Program-made: the position numbers and the translations under genes
NCBI RefSeq assembly: GCF_039613825.1
Contig: NZ_CP154826.1
Location: 1,178,001 to 1,242,000 of the forward strand
Length of the DNA: 64,000 nt
Source of the DNA: Diaminobutyricibacter sp. McL0608
Lineage (GTDB): Bacteria > Actinomycetota > Actinomycetes > Actinomycetales > Microbacteriaceae
Reading direction: 5' to 3'
In this document: one piece after another, positions 35,945 to 43,608 of the stretch
Position numbering within the stretch: position 1 is the stretch's first letter
Layout of the letters: every line of letters begins with the position of its first letter
Notes under the pieces: model-generated
Told to the model about the DNA's origin: nothing
Database searches by the model: none
The model's input: only the letters and a program-made list of their open reading frames with translations

Positions 35945-36186
35945 GGTCGGATCCGGATTCCTGCAGGAGTGCAATCCACCCCCAATCCGGGTGAGATAGG
36001 CGCGCCGGAATTCGATGAGAAACCCTCGGAAAACCGCGGAATTCCGCGGATATCGGCCATTCTCGCTGGGAACAGTGTGACTCGTGTGAATCTTGACAAC
36101 TGCTCAGTTCGGCTGGAACACTCCCCACTAGCTGTGAAGCGACTGGGAGTAAGTCGAGGTTTCTTCAACTTTTAGGAGAGGGCCGG
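35945..36186. promoter_or_regulatory. AT-richer intergenic region with a perfect 16-bp palindrome and a -35-like box
   Basis: CCGCGGAATTCCGCGG (36034-36049) is a perfect palindrome, a plausible operator. TTGACA at 36093-36098 is a consensus -35 box, but no good -10 follows at 17 nt; the closest is weak. AGGAGAGG precedes the ATG at 36187. The region is richer in A and T than its neighbours. Confidence 0.5.
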
Positions 36187-36888
36187 ATGTCCGACTGCAC
36201 GATGCACCACCTGACCGCGCTGGCACGCCGCGCCGTCGCCGTGCTCGCCGCGTCCGTCGTGGCCGCCCTCGTGGTGACAGCGACCTCCGGAGCGATCTCA
36301 TCCCGCGTCGTCGACGCCCGCGACGCTTCCCGCGCCGCAGCCGTCACGGCACTCGGAACCGCGCATGTCGACGCTGTGGCGACCCTGCGCTCGAGCGCCG
36401 CGACCGAACGCCTGGCCGCCGCCACGCTCGTCGCCCAGGCCGAAGTGGACCGCGCCCGGCACATCCTGGCCACGAGCGCAGGCAAGGCCGCCCCGGCTGG
36501 ACGGAACGCGCTCGCCGCAGCCATCGCATCCGTGACGGCGCTCAGTGGCTCCTCCGCGTATCGTCTCCTCGGCGCAGTGATGAGCCTGCGCGAATCGGAG
36601 AAGGCAGTGACCGATTCGGTCGCAGCCTGGGAACGCGCGGAACAGCAGAGGCTCGCGGCAGCCGCCGCGGCACGGGCGGCTGCGATCGCCGCTTCCGAAT
36701 ACTCCGCGAGCCGACGCGAGGCGATGACCGACTACTCGGGGGGTGGCGGCAGCGTGACGACGCACGCCGCCACCGCCCCGCACTATGCGCCCGGTGTGTC
36801 ATCGACACGGCCGGACAACACCGGGTGCGGACCCTGCCCCGGCGCAACGCTCGTGCTGACCCCGTCGGGATACTGGGGCTGTCCGTAG
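36187..36888 (+). CDS. Secreted alanine-rich coiled-coil protein
   Basis: 233 residues. A signal peptide or anchor (AVAVLAASVVAALVVTATSG) is followed by a long Ala/Arg-rich helix prone to coiled-coil formation (about 35-175), a Gly/Ser linker, and a C-terminal tail with three cysteines (TGCGPCPGATLVLTPSGYWG, then CP). Such proteins are common in Microbacteriaceae and have no assigned role. AGGAGAGG lies 8 nt before the ATG. It ends at a tandem-hairpin region shared with the convergent ABC genes. Confidence 0.7.
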   Translation: MSDCTMHHLTALARRAVAVLAASVVAALVVTATSGAISSRVVDARDASRAAAVTALGTAHVDAVATLRSSAATERLAAATLVAQAEVDRARHILATSAGKAAPAGRNALAAAIASVTALSGSSAYRLLGAVMSLRESEKAVTDSVAAWERAEQQRLAAAAAARAAAIAASEYSASRREAMTDYSGGGGSVTTHAATAPHYAPGVSSTRPDNTGCGPCPGATLVLTPSGYWGCP

Positions 36889-36896
36889 CGAAGCTC

Positions 36897-36987
36897 TGCT
36901 GCCACCCGACCGACCGCGGGTGACGGCAGCGAACGACTGTGGCGTCGAGCCTCCTGGTGTCGGGCACTCAGGAGGTCGACGCCACAG
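36897..36987. repeat. Tandem long hairpins between convergent genes
   Basis: An imperfect hairpin around CACCCG/CGGGTG lies at 36897-36931. Next, the 20-nt arm 36937-36956 pairs with 36969-36987 with a single bulge (CTGTGGCGTCGA and CTCCTG on the left, CAGGAGG and TCGACGCCACAG on the right). Loop 12 nt, no U tract. It probably terminates transcription from both sides. Confidence 0.75.
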
Positions 36988-37024
36988 CGTCGTCCGGCGG
37001 GGTACTGCCCTCCCGCAAGAGTGT

Positions 37025-37184
37025 TTGCCAATCTTTTGGCGACCGATCGCGTTCGGTGCCGATCTTTTGGCGACCGAACGGTGTTCGGCGTGAGTGGCGG
37101 CGGCAGCCTTCAGATTGGTTGCCGATCTTTTGGCGACCGATCGCGTTCGATGCCGGAGTATTGGCAACCGAACGCCGTTCGGGC
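37025..37184. repeat. Two copies of a ~65-nt dimeric repeat
   Basis: Units of about 33 nt containing ATCTTTTGGCGACCGA and GTTCGG-type ends occur as pairs at 37025-37089 and 37119-37184, a 94-nt period. The shared core TTGGCGACCGATCGCGTTCG recurs nearly unchanged in units 1 and 3. Unit 4 is more diverged. No gene covers it. It does not resemble a CRISPR array. Confidence 0.75.
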
Positions 37185-37204
37185 GCGGTCGTCGCCGGGT
37201 GCGC

Positions 37205-37938
37205 TCAGGCGGTGCGACGCTGCAGTGTCAGCGAGCCGACGATGATCGCCGCGATCGCGAAGGCGCCGATGATCAGCAGCTGGCCCCCGATGTAGGCGGC
37301 GTCGTGCGAGTCGGTCGCCACCGCGTTGAGGGCATCGATGGCGTGCGACAGCGGTAGCCAGTCGCTGAGGATCTCCAGTCCCTGCGGCAGCTGGTCGCGA
37401 GGGATGAAGATCCCGCCGAGAAGGATCTGCGGGAACACGATGAGCGGCATGAACTGCACGACCTGGAACTCGGTCCGGGCGAACGCGCTCGCGAAGAGCC
37501 CGAGGGTCGTGCCGAGGATCGCGTCGGCGAGCGCGACGGCGAGCAGCAGCCAGATGCTGCCCTTGATGGTGAGGCCGCACACCCAGACGGCGAACCCGAC
37601 TGCGACGACCGACTGGACGATGGCGAGCGACCCGAATGCGAGGGTGTAGCCGAGGATGAAGTCGCCTTTTCCATCGGCATCGACAGCAGCCGTTCCAGCG
37701 TGCCGGTGCGCCGTTCTCGCAGTGTCGTGATGCTGGTGACCAGGAACATCACGACGAAGGGGAACAGCGCCAGCATGGCCGGGCCGATCGTCTGGAACGT
37801 GTCGGTGTCCGTGAAGATCCACGCGACCAGTCCGATGAGGAGGCTGGGCACGACGATGAGCAGCCCGATGGTGCGCGGATCGTGGCGGATCTGCGAGAGC
37901 ACGCGGCCGGCGGTCGCGAAGGTGCGCCTGAAGGTCAT
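37205..37938 (-). pseudogene. ABC-2 type permease gene with an internal frameshift
   Basis: The N-terminal half reads MTFRRTFATAGRVLSQIRHD to RTGTLERLLSMPM in one frame; the rest continues in another frame as GKGDFILGYTLAFGS to the C-terminal TLQRRTA. Restoring one base near 37669-37675 gives a 244-residue ABC-2 permease of normal size with six TM helices. As sequenced it is broken, unless the base call is wrong. It overlaps the ATPase end by 4 nt and is the membrane half of an exporter. Confidence 0.8.
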
Positions 37939-38685
37939 CGCTCCGCTCCCTCCTCGAGGTGCTTCGGATGCCGTCTGATCAGCGCGAGGAAGGCGTTCTC
38001 GGTATCGTCGGCGCCGGTGGCGGCGAGCAGGCCGGCCGGCGTCTCATCGGCCAGGATCTCGCCGTCGCGCATCAACAGGAGGCGGTCGCACCGTGTGGCC
38101 TCATCCATGACGTGACTCGAGACGAGCAGGCTCGTGCCGACTCCCGCGAGGCGGTGGAACAGGTTCCAGAGGTCGACGCGCAGCACCGGGTCGAGTCCGA
38201 CCGTCGGCTCATCGAGGATGAGGACTTCGGGATTGCCGAGGAGCGCTGCCGCGAGCGAGACGCGGCTGCGCTGGCCTCCCGACAGTGTGGAAACGAGCTG
38301 GGATGCGCTCGACCCGAGGTCCGTCGCCTCGATCACCCGGTCGATGTCGTCCTTCGGCGCCCCGAGGACGCTCCGGAAATAGGAGAGGTTCTGCTTGATG
38401 GTGAGGTCGTCGTAGACGCTCGCCGACTGCGTGACGTAGCCGACGCGGTGGCGGAGGGATCGGGGACCCCGCCACATCGCCGAGTACCGTCACCGAACCT
38501 CCCGTGATCCTCTGGACCCCGACGATCGAGCGCATGAGCGTCGTCTTGCCGCATCCGCTCGGCCCGAGCAGACCGATCACCTGCCCGCGCGGGATGGTCA
38601 GCGAGAGGCCGTCGAGCACCAGCTGGCTGCCGCGGCGAACGCGGAGTGCGTCGATGACGACAGCGGCATCCGACGAATTCATCAT
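37935..38685 (-). pseudogene. ABC transporter ATPase gene with an internal frameshift
   Basis: The frame from ATG 38685 holds the Walker A LLGPSGCGKTTLMRS and runs to VTVLGDVAG; the next frame holds YVTQSASVYDDLTIKQNL, the signature LSGGQRSRVSLAAAL, Walker B VLILDEPTVGLDP and the H loop SSHVMDEA. One extra G in the GGGG near 38472-38476 explains the shift. Corrected length is about 249 residues. It belongs to the DrrA/CcmA-like exporter group. The start codon is inside a perfect palindrome that is probably a TetR operator. Confidence 0.8.
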
Positions 38686-38695
38686 GTGATGAATT
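38676..38695. promoter_or_regulatory. Putative TetR operator over the ATPase start
   Basis: AATTCATCA (38676-38684) and TGATGAATT (38687-38695) are a perfect inverted repeat with a 2-nt spacer. It covers the ATPase ATG and the TAA of the tetR gene. Its AT richness contrasts with the region. The neighbouring TetR protein is the obvious ligand. Confidence 0.65.
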
Positions 38696-39359
38696 ATTCG
38701 CTCAGGGGAGCTTCCGCGTCAAGGGTGCGCAGACTTTGTCCTGCACCGAAGAGGTGCCACTGGACGACCGGTCCGATCCGCCGCACCAGCTCCTCGGTCG
38801 GTGTGCTCGCGATCGGCTCGAGTCTCAGCACGAAACGGGTCAGCATGAGACCGACCAGCTGGGAGGCCGCGAGGTTGGCCCGCAGGTCGGCGTCGTCGCT
38901 CCCGCTCGCCGCGGCCAGACGCTGGAAGACCTCGCGGACGAGGAACTCTTTCAGCATGCGGCTGCCGGGTCCGCTTCCGACGGCTGTCCGCAGGATGGCC
39001 ACGATGCGCGCCTGCGCCTTCTTGTCGTCGAGCTGCTCGAGCAGGTATCGCACGATGCTCGTGCCGACCTCGTCGCGCGGGCCGGCGAGGATCACCGTGA
39101 TTACGCGATCCGGCCGCAGCGGCGCTTCGAGCGTCGCGGTGAAGAGGTCGGCCTTGTCCTCGAAGTAGTGGTGGACCAGTGCGGAATCCACTCCCGCGCG
39201 CCGCGCGATCGCGCGCAGCGAGGCGGCCTCGTAGCCGCGTTCGGCGAACTCGTCCGTAGCGGCGCGGATGATCGCGGCCTTGCCCGACGCGCCCGACCGT
39301 GTTCCGGCGCGCGGTCGGCCGCGCCTGCGTCTCGGCGTCGCCTCCGTCGCATCGCTCAC
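38694..39359 (-). CDS. TetR-family repressor of the ABC exporter
   Basis: 221 residues from the GTG at 39359, preceded by TACGCT at 7 nt (leaderless). An Arg-rich tail (TPRRRRGRPRAGTR) leads into the helix-turn-helix (AAIIRAATDEFAERGYEAAS, then LRAIARRAGVDSALVHHYF). The C-domain resembles the TetR_C_7/AcrR-like helices. It is upstream of and cotranscribed with the exporter genes, and the palindrome at 38676 is its likely binding site. Unlike its targets it is intact. Confidence 0.88.
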   Translation of the reverse strand: MSDATEATPRRRRGRPRAGTRSGASGKAAIIRAATDEFAERGYEAASLRAIARRAGVDSALVHHYFEDKADLFTATLEAPLRPDRVITVILAGPRDEVGTSIVRYLLEQLDDKKAQARIVAILRTAVGSGPGSRMLKEFLVREVFQRLAAASGSDDADLRANLAASQLVGLMLTRFVLRLEPIASTPTEELVRRIGPVVQWHLFGAGQSLRTLDAEAPLSE

Positions 39360-39366
39360 GAGACAG

Positions 39367-39372
39367 AGCGTA
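39367..39372 (-). promoter_or_regulatory. -10 box of tetR (leaderless)
   Basis: Minus-strand TACGCT lies 7 nt before the GTG at 39359. Confidence 0.5.
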
Positions 39373-39492
39373 GTACTGCCCGTTTGCGAAGGAGTTGCTT
39401 TGAGTGTGGTGGGAAGCCCGTGGGAGCCGGGTCCGCCGCAGATAGGATGAGAATCGCGCACGATAGCGCCTCACAGTCAAGGAGTTTCTGCC

Positions 39493-40059
39493 ATGGATTG
39501 GCTCATCCCGGTCATCATCGTCGTCGTGATCGTCGCGATCATCGGGATCTACCTGTGGGCCACCTACAACTCCCTGGTCACCCTGAATGTTCGCGTCGAC
39601 GAGGCGTGGAGCGACATCACGGTGCAGCTGAAACGGCGTGCCGACCTCATCCCCAACCTGATCGAGACGGTCAAGGGGTACGCGGCCCACGAACGCGGGG
39701 TCTTCGAGTCCGTGACCAAGGCGCGGGCCGAGACGTTGTCCGCGCAGGGGCCGGCTGAGGCGTCGGTGGCTGAGAACCACATCCAGACAGCCCTGCGCAG
39801 CATCTTCGCGGTCGCCGAGGCGTATCCGCAGCTGCAGGCGAGCCAGAACTTCCTGCGTCTGCAGGCCGACCTGGTCGACACCGAAGACAAGATCCAGGCC
39901 TCGCGCCGGTTCTACAACGGCGGCGTTCGCGAGCTGAACACCAAGATCAAGGTGTTCCCGAACAGCATCTTCGCCAAGCGGCTCGGCTTCAACGCGCGCG
40001 ACTTCTTCGAAGTGGGCGACCTCGCAGCGATCGCCGAACCACCCCGCGTGCAGTTCTAG
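39493..40059 (+). CDS. lemA: LemA family protein
   Basis: 188 residues. One N-terminal TM helix (IPVIIVVVIVAIIGIYLWAT) anchors a four-helix LemA domain: VRVDEAWSDITVQLKRRADL then LIPNLIETVKGYAAHE, and YPQLQASQNFLRLQADLVDT. LemA proteins sit in the membrane and often pair with peptidases. The next gene is the HtpX-like protease, 12 nt downstream, the conserved lemA-htpX pair. CAAGGAG precedes the ATG. Confidence 0.93.
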   Translation: MDWLIPVIIVVVIVAIIGIYLWATYNSLVTLNVRVDEAWSDITVQLKRRADLIPNLIETVKGYAAHERGVFESVTKARAETLSAQGPAEASVAENHIQTALRSIFAVAEAYPQLQASQNFLRLQADLVDTEDKIQASRRFYNGGVRELNTKIKVFPNSIFAKRLGFNARDFFEVGDLAAIAEPPRVQF

Positions 40060-40071
40060 CGGCGGGCGGCA

Positions 40072-40962
40072 ATGTACAGAGCAATTGCCAGGAACAAGCG
40101 CAACACGGTCATCACCATCCTGCTGTTCCTGCTGATCATCGGCGGCCTCGGCTGGCTTGCAGCCGTCATCTACAACAACACGGCGATCGTCATCATCACT
40201 CTCGTGGTGGCAGCGCTGTACGCGGTCTTCCAGTACTACCTCGCAAGCAGCCAGGCGCTGAGCATGGCGGGCGCGATCGAGATCCAGAAGGCCGACAACC
40301 CGCGCCTGTGGAACGTTGTCGAGAACCTGTCGATCACGACGGGCACCCCGATGCCGAAGGTCTACATCGTGAACGACCCGGCGCCCAACGCTTTCGCCAC
40401 CGGCCGCGACCCGCAGCATGCCGCAGTCGCCGCGACGACCGGACTTCTCGACATCATGACCGACCCCGAACTCGAAGGGGTGATGGCCCACGAACTCGGG
40501 CATGTTCGCAACTACGACATCCGGCTGTCGATGATCGTGTTCGGACTGACCGTTGCGGTCGGCTTCATCGCCGATATGTTCCTGCGCATGGCCTTCTTCG
40601 GCGGCGGCCGCAATAACAACAACAACGGTGGGGGAGGCAACCCGGTCGTCTTCATCTTCGGCCTGGTCGCCATGATCATCGCTCCGCTGGTCGCGACCCT
40701 CGTGCAACTCGCGGTGTCGCGCCAGCGCGAATACCTGGCGGATGCGACGGGTGCGATGACCACGCGTCACCCGGATGCGCTGGCCAGCGCACTGCTGAAG
40801 CTCCAGGACTACGGGCGCCCGATGCGTCGCCAGAATTCGTCGATGGCGCACTTGTGGATAGCAGAGCCCCTGAAGCCGAGCCTGATGAGCCGCCTGTTCA
40901 GCACGCACCCTCCGATTCCGGAGCGGGTAGACCGTCTCGAGAAGATGGGCAGCACCTTCTAG
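40072..40962 (+). CDS. htpX: Membrane zinc metalloprotease, M48 (HtpX-like)
   Basis: 296 residues. Two TM helices at the N-terminus (TVITILLFLLIIGGLGWLAA and AIVIITLVVAALYAVFQYYL), then the zinc site HELGH (in MAHELGHVRNYD) with the third ligand in REYLADATG, and two further hydrophobic segments. A run of asparagines (NNNNNGGGG) in the loop after helix 3 is unusual. Members degrade misfolded membrane proteins. It is in operon with lemA. Confidence 0.92.
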   Translation: MYRAIARNKRNTVITILLFLLIIGGLGWLAAVIYNNTAIVIITLVVAALYAVFQYYLASSQALSMAGAIEIQKADNPRLWNVVENLSITTGTPMPKVYIVNDPAPNAFATGRDPQHAAVAATTGLLDIMTDPELEGVMAHELGHVRNYDIRLSMIVFGLTVAVGFIADMFLRMAFFGGGRNNNNNGGGGNPVVFIFGLVAMIIAPLVATLVQLAVSRQREYLADATGAMTTRHPDALASALLKLQDYGRPMRRQNSSMAHLWIAEPLKPSLMSRLFSTHPPIPERVDRLEKMGSTF

Positions 40963-40995
40963 GAGCAATCGGCGTCGCGGATGGCGGTCCGCGCG

Positions 40996-42213
40996 TCAGC
41001 GCAGCGCGCTCGCAAGCGCCGGCGCCAGATTGCCGCGACCGCTGACGGTCACTTCGCCGAGACCCTGCCATGCCGCCGTCTCGTGGAGGAGGGCGGCGAC
41101 CCGTTCGGCGGTCTCGGCGGGAGCATCCGGTTCGGTCCAGGCAGCCTGTACCCGCAGAACGCCCGACTGCCGGTCGTTCTTGAGGTCGATGCGCCCGACG
41201 ATCCGGTCATCGAGCAGGATCGGCAGCACGTAGTAGCCGTAGACCCGCTTGGGCTCGGGCGTGTAGATCTCGATGCGGTAGTGGAAGTCGAACATTCGAA
41301 GCGCCCTGTCGCGGTACCAGACGATGGGGTCGAAGGGTGAGAGCAGAGCGGTCGCCTCGAGTCGGCGCGGCCGGCGGGCATCCCGGTGGAACCACGCCTG
41401 AACGGGCTTGCCGTTCCGTTCCCAGCCGCTCACAGTGACAGGAAGCAGTTCGCCTGACTCCTCGAGCTCGCGGACCGCCACGGCGGCCGGTGCGCGCTTG
41501 ATGCGGAAGTAGTCCGCGAGGTCTCCCAGCGTGCCGATCCCGTGGGCGACGGCCGCCCGTCGCACCAGTTCGCGAACCGCGTCGGCCTCGTCGACCTGCC
41601 GATCGAGGATCTCGCCGGGGATCACGTTCTCGACGAGGGCGTAGCGCCGCTGAAACCGACTGCGACCCGCGATGGCCACCTCGCCGAAGTAGAACATGTA
41701 CTCGAGAGCCCGCTTGACGTCGGACCAGCCCCACCACGGCCCAGTGCGCGTGTTCGCATCGTGTTCGATCTCGCCGGCCGCGAGGGGTCCGTTCGCCGCC
41801 AGCTCCGCGCGAAGCCAGTCGACGGTCGACCGATTGCTCTGGAACCAGCCGTCTTCGGGATCGCCGTATTGCCGTCGATAGTCGGCCATCCGCCAGCGGA
41901 ACAGCGGCCAGTCGTCGCGCCGGAGGAGCGCCGCTTCGTGCGCCCAGTATTCGGTGTGAGGTGCCCTGGCCTCGAACGTGAGCCGGTCGAGGAGCGCCTT
42001 GTCGTAGGCGCCGAGACGCGCGAAGACCGGCAGGTAGTGACTGCGCTCGAAGACGTTCACCGAGTCGATCTGCAGCAGGTTCAGACGGTCGATCAGGCCG
42101 TTCAGCTGTCGGGTGCCGACATTCGCCGGGCGTGGCCGCCCGAAGCCCTGGGCAGCGAGGGCGATGCGGCGCGCGCCCGAGGACGAAATCTTCTCAACCA
42201 TCGCCTCCGACAT
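40996..42213 (-). CDS. ycaQ: Crosslink-repair DNA glycosylase YcaQ-like (winged helix, DUF1006)
   Basis: 405 residues; an internal ATG at 42201 preceded by GGAGG is an alternative start. The family resolves interstrand crosslinks and bulky adducts (YcaQ/AlkX, AlkZ). Landmarks are LIDRLNLLQIDSVNVFERSH near residues 38-60, then APHTEYWAHEAALLRRDDWP, LSPFDPIVWYRDRALRMFDF and RVYGYYVLPILLDDRIVGRI. It is convergent with htpX. Actinobacteria carry several paralogues, so target specificity is uncertain. Confidence 0.88.
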   Translation of the reverse strand: MSEAMVEKISSSGARRIALAAQGFGRPRPANVGTRQLNGLIDRLNLLQIDSVNVFERSHYLPVFARLGAYDKALLDRLTFEARAPHTEYWAHEAALLRRDDWPLFRWRMADYRRQYGDPEDGWFQSNRSTVDWLRAELAANGPLAAGEIEHDANTRTGPWWGWSDVKRALEYMFYFGEVAIAGRSRFQRRYALVENVIPGEILDRQVDEADAVRELVRRAAVAHGIGTLGDLADYFRIKRAPAAVAVRELEESGELLPVTVSGWERNGKPVQAWFHRDARRPRRLEATALLSPFDPIVWYRDRALRMFDFHYRIEIYTPEPKRVYGYYVLPILLDDRIVGRIDLKNDRQSGVLRVQAAWTEPDAPAETAERVAALLHETAAWQGLGEVTVSGRGNLAPALASALR

Positions 42214-42307
42214 TAGCGTCAGCGACCGACAGCGGCTCGGAAAGGAGGATCACCGCTCGTGATCCAGATCGGTGGGCTCGTACTGACCCCGTAAACGTGC
42301 CGCCCCG

Positions 42308-42313
42308 TAGACT
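42308..42313 (+). promoter_or_regulatory. -10 box of AI-2E permease gene (leaderless)
   Basis: TAGACT, 6 nt, GTG at 42320; no Shine-Dalgarno. Confidence 0.65.
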
Positions 42314-42319
42314 TGCCGG

Positions 42320-43558
42320 GTGGCTACGACCGACGGAACAGACGCAGGAAACGGACCTGATCGGCCGCGCGGGGGACTCTTCGCGGGGCGCCGCCGAGGC
42401 GTGGCGACGGTGACGACGCCGGGCCCGGTCGAGGAGTCGCTGCCGCGGGGCGTGAGGGTCGCCGGCGCGTGGTCGTGGCGCCTCCTGGCGATCGGCGCCG
42501 TGATCGCCGTTCTGATCTTCCTGGTGATCCAGCTGAGCCTCATCGTCATCCCGCTGCTGATCGCGGTGCTCATCGGGGCCCTCCTCGTGCCCTTCTCAGC
42601 GTTTCTGCACAGGCACCACTGGCCGAGGTGGATCGCAATCGTGACCGCGATCCTCACGCTGGTCGTCGTCATCGGCGGACTGTTCTATCTCGCTGTCTGG
42701 CAGGTGACCCGGGAATCCCATTCGTTGAGCGTCCAGAGCGTCGCCGCCTACAACCAGTTCCGGGATTGGCTGACGACAGGGCCGCTCGGGCTCACGCCCG
42801 ACCAGATCGATGGTTACCTCAAGCAGCTGGGTTCCGCCATCCAGCAGTCCAGCCAGGTCTTCATCTCCGGTGCCCTGTCGATCGGCACATCGCTGGCTCA
42901 CGTACTCACGGGCCTCCTGCTCACCCTGTTCAGCCTGATCTTCATCCTGATCGACGGCAAAGGCATCTGGAACTGGATCGTGCACATCTTCCCGGTCAAT
43001 GCCCGCGCCGCCGTCGACGGTGCCGGACGCGCCGGCTGGGTCACGCTGACGAGCTTCGTCAGAGTCCAGGTGCTCGTCGCGACGATCGATGCCGTGGGAA
43101 TCGGGCTCGGTGCCTTCTTCCTCGGGCTGCCGCTCGTCATCCCGATCACCGTCCTCGTGTTCCTCGGTTCGTTCATCCCGATCGTCGGCGCGGTACTGAC
43201 CGGCACGCTCGCCGTCTTCATCGCCCTGATCTTCAAAGGATGGTTCTTCGCGGTGATCATGCTGATCGTCGTGCTCGGGGTCCAGCAGCTCGAAGGCCAC
43301 GTGCTCCAGCCGTTCATCATGGGCACTGCCGTCAAGGTGCACCCCCTCGCCGTCGTCCTCGTCGTGGCGGCCGGGTCGCTCCTCGCCGGCATTCCCGGGG
43401 CGCTCTTCGCGGTGCCGCTCGCAGCCGTCCTCAATGTGATGGTGCAGTACGTCTCCAGCGGCGTCTGGCGCTCCGGCGCTCCCAGCGACCCATCCCTCGT
43501 CCAACCCATCCCGGTGCTCTGGCAGACCGTTCCGCGGCCCACCCGCCGGCCGCGCTGA
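42320..43558 (+). CDS. AI-2E family transporter
   Basis: 412 residues with about eight TM helices. Typical segments are LSLIVIPLLIAVLIGALLVP near the start, the extracellular helical region in the middle (SVAAYNQFRDWLTTGPLGL), and the conserved FIPIVGAVLTG and GVQQLEGHVLQPFIMG of the family. Members export small molecules or act as Na+/H+ antiporters; the AI-2 role is established for few. Leaderless GTG start. A Pro/Arg-rich tail ends the protein. Confidence 0.9.
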   Translation: MATTDGTDAGNGPDRPRGGLFAGRRRGVATVTTPGPVEESLPRGVRVAGAWSWRLLAIGAVIAVLIFLVIQLSLIVIPLLIAVLIGALLVPFSAFLHRHHWPRWIAIVTAILTLVVVIGGLFYLAVWQVTRESHSLSVQSVAAYNQFRDWLTTGPLGLTPDQIDGYLKQLGSAIQQSSQVFISGALSIGTSLAHVLTGLLLTLFSLIFILIDGKGIWNWIVHIFPVNARAAVDGAGRAGWVTLTSFVRVQVLVATIDAVGIGLGAFFLGLPLVIPITVLVFLGSFIPIVGAVLTGTLAVFIALIFKGWFFAVIMLIVVLGVQQLEGHVLQPFIMGTAVKVHPLAVVLVVAAGSLLAGIPGALFAVPLAAVLNVMVQYVSSGVWRSGAPSDPSLVQPIPVLWQTVPRPTRRPR

Positions 43559-43596
43559 GGCCTGACGCCATGCCTTCCCGGGAATATGAACGCCAA

Positions 43597-43602
43597 TAGA
43601 CT
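43597..43602 (+). promoter_or_regulatory. -10 box of ilvA (leaderless)
   Basis: TAGACT, 6 nt, GTG at 43609; no Shine-Dalgarno. Confidence 0.65.
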
Positions 43603-43608
43603 GGGCCG

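Noticed and set aside
37025-37184. CRISPR-like array
   Set aside because: Four units only, paired rather than evenly spaced, with units differing from each other and no cas genes nearby.
37600-38520. Programmed ribosomal frameshifting in the ABC genes
   Set aside because: No X-XXY-YYZ slippery heptamer or downstream pseudoknot is visible, and the two genes need shifts in different directions.
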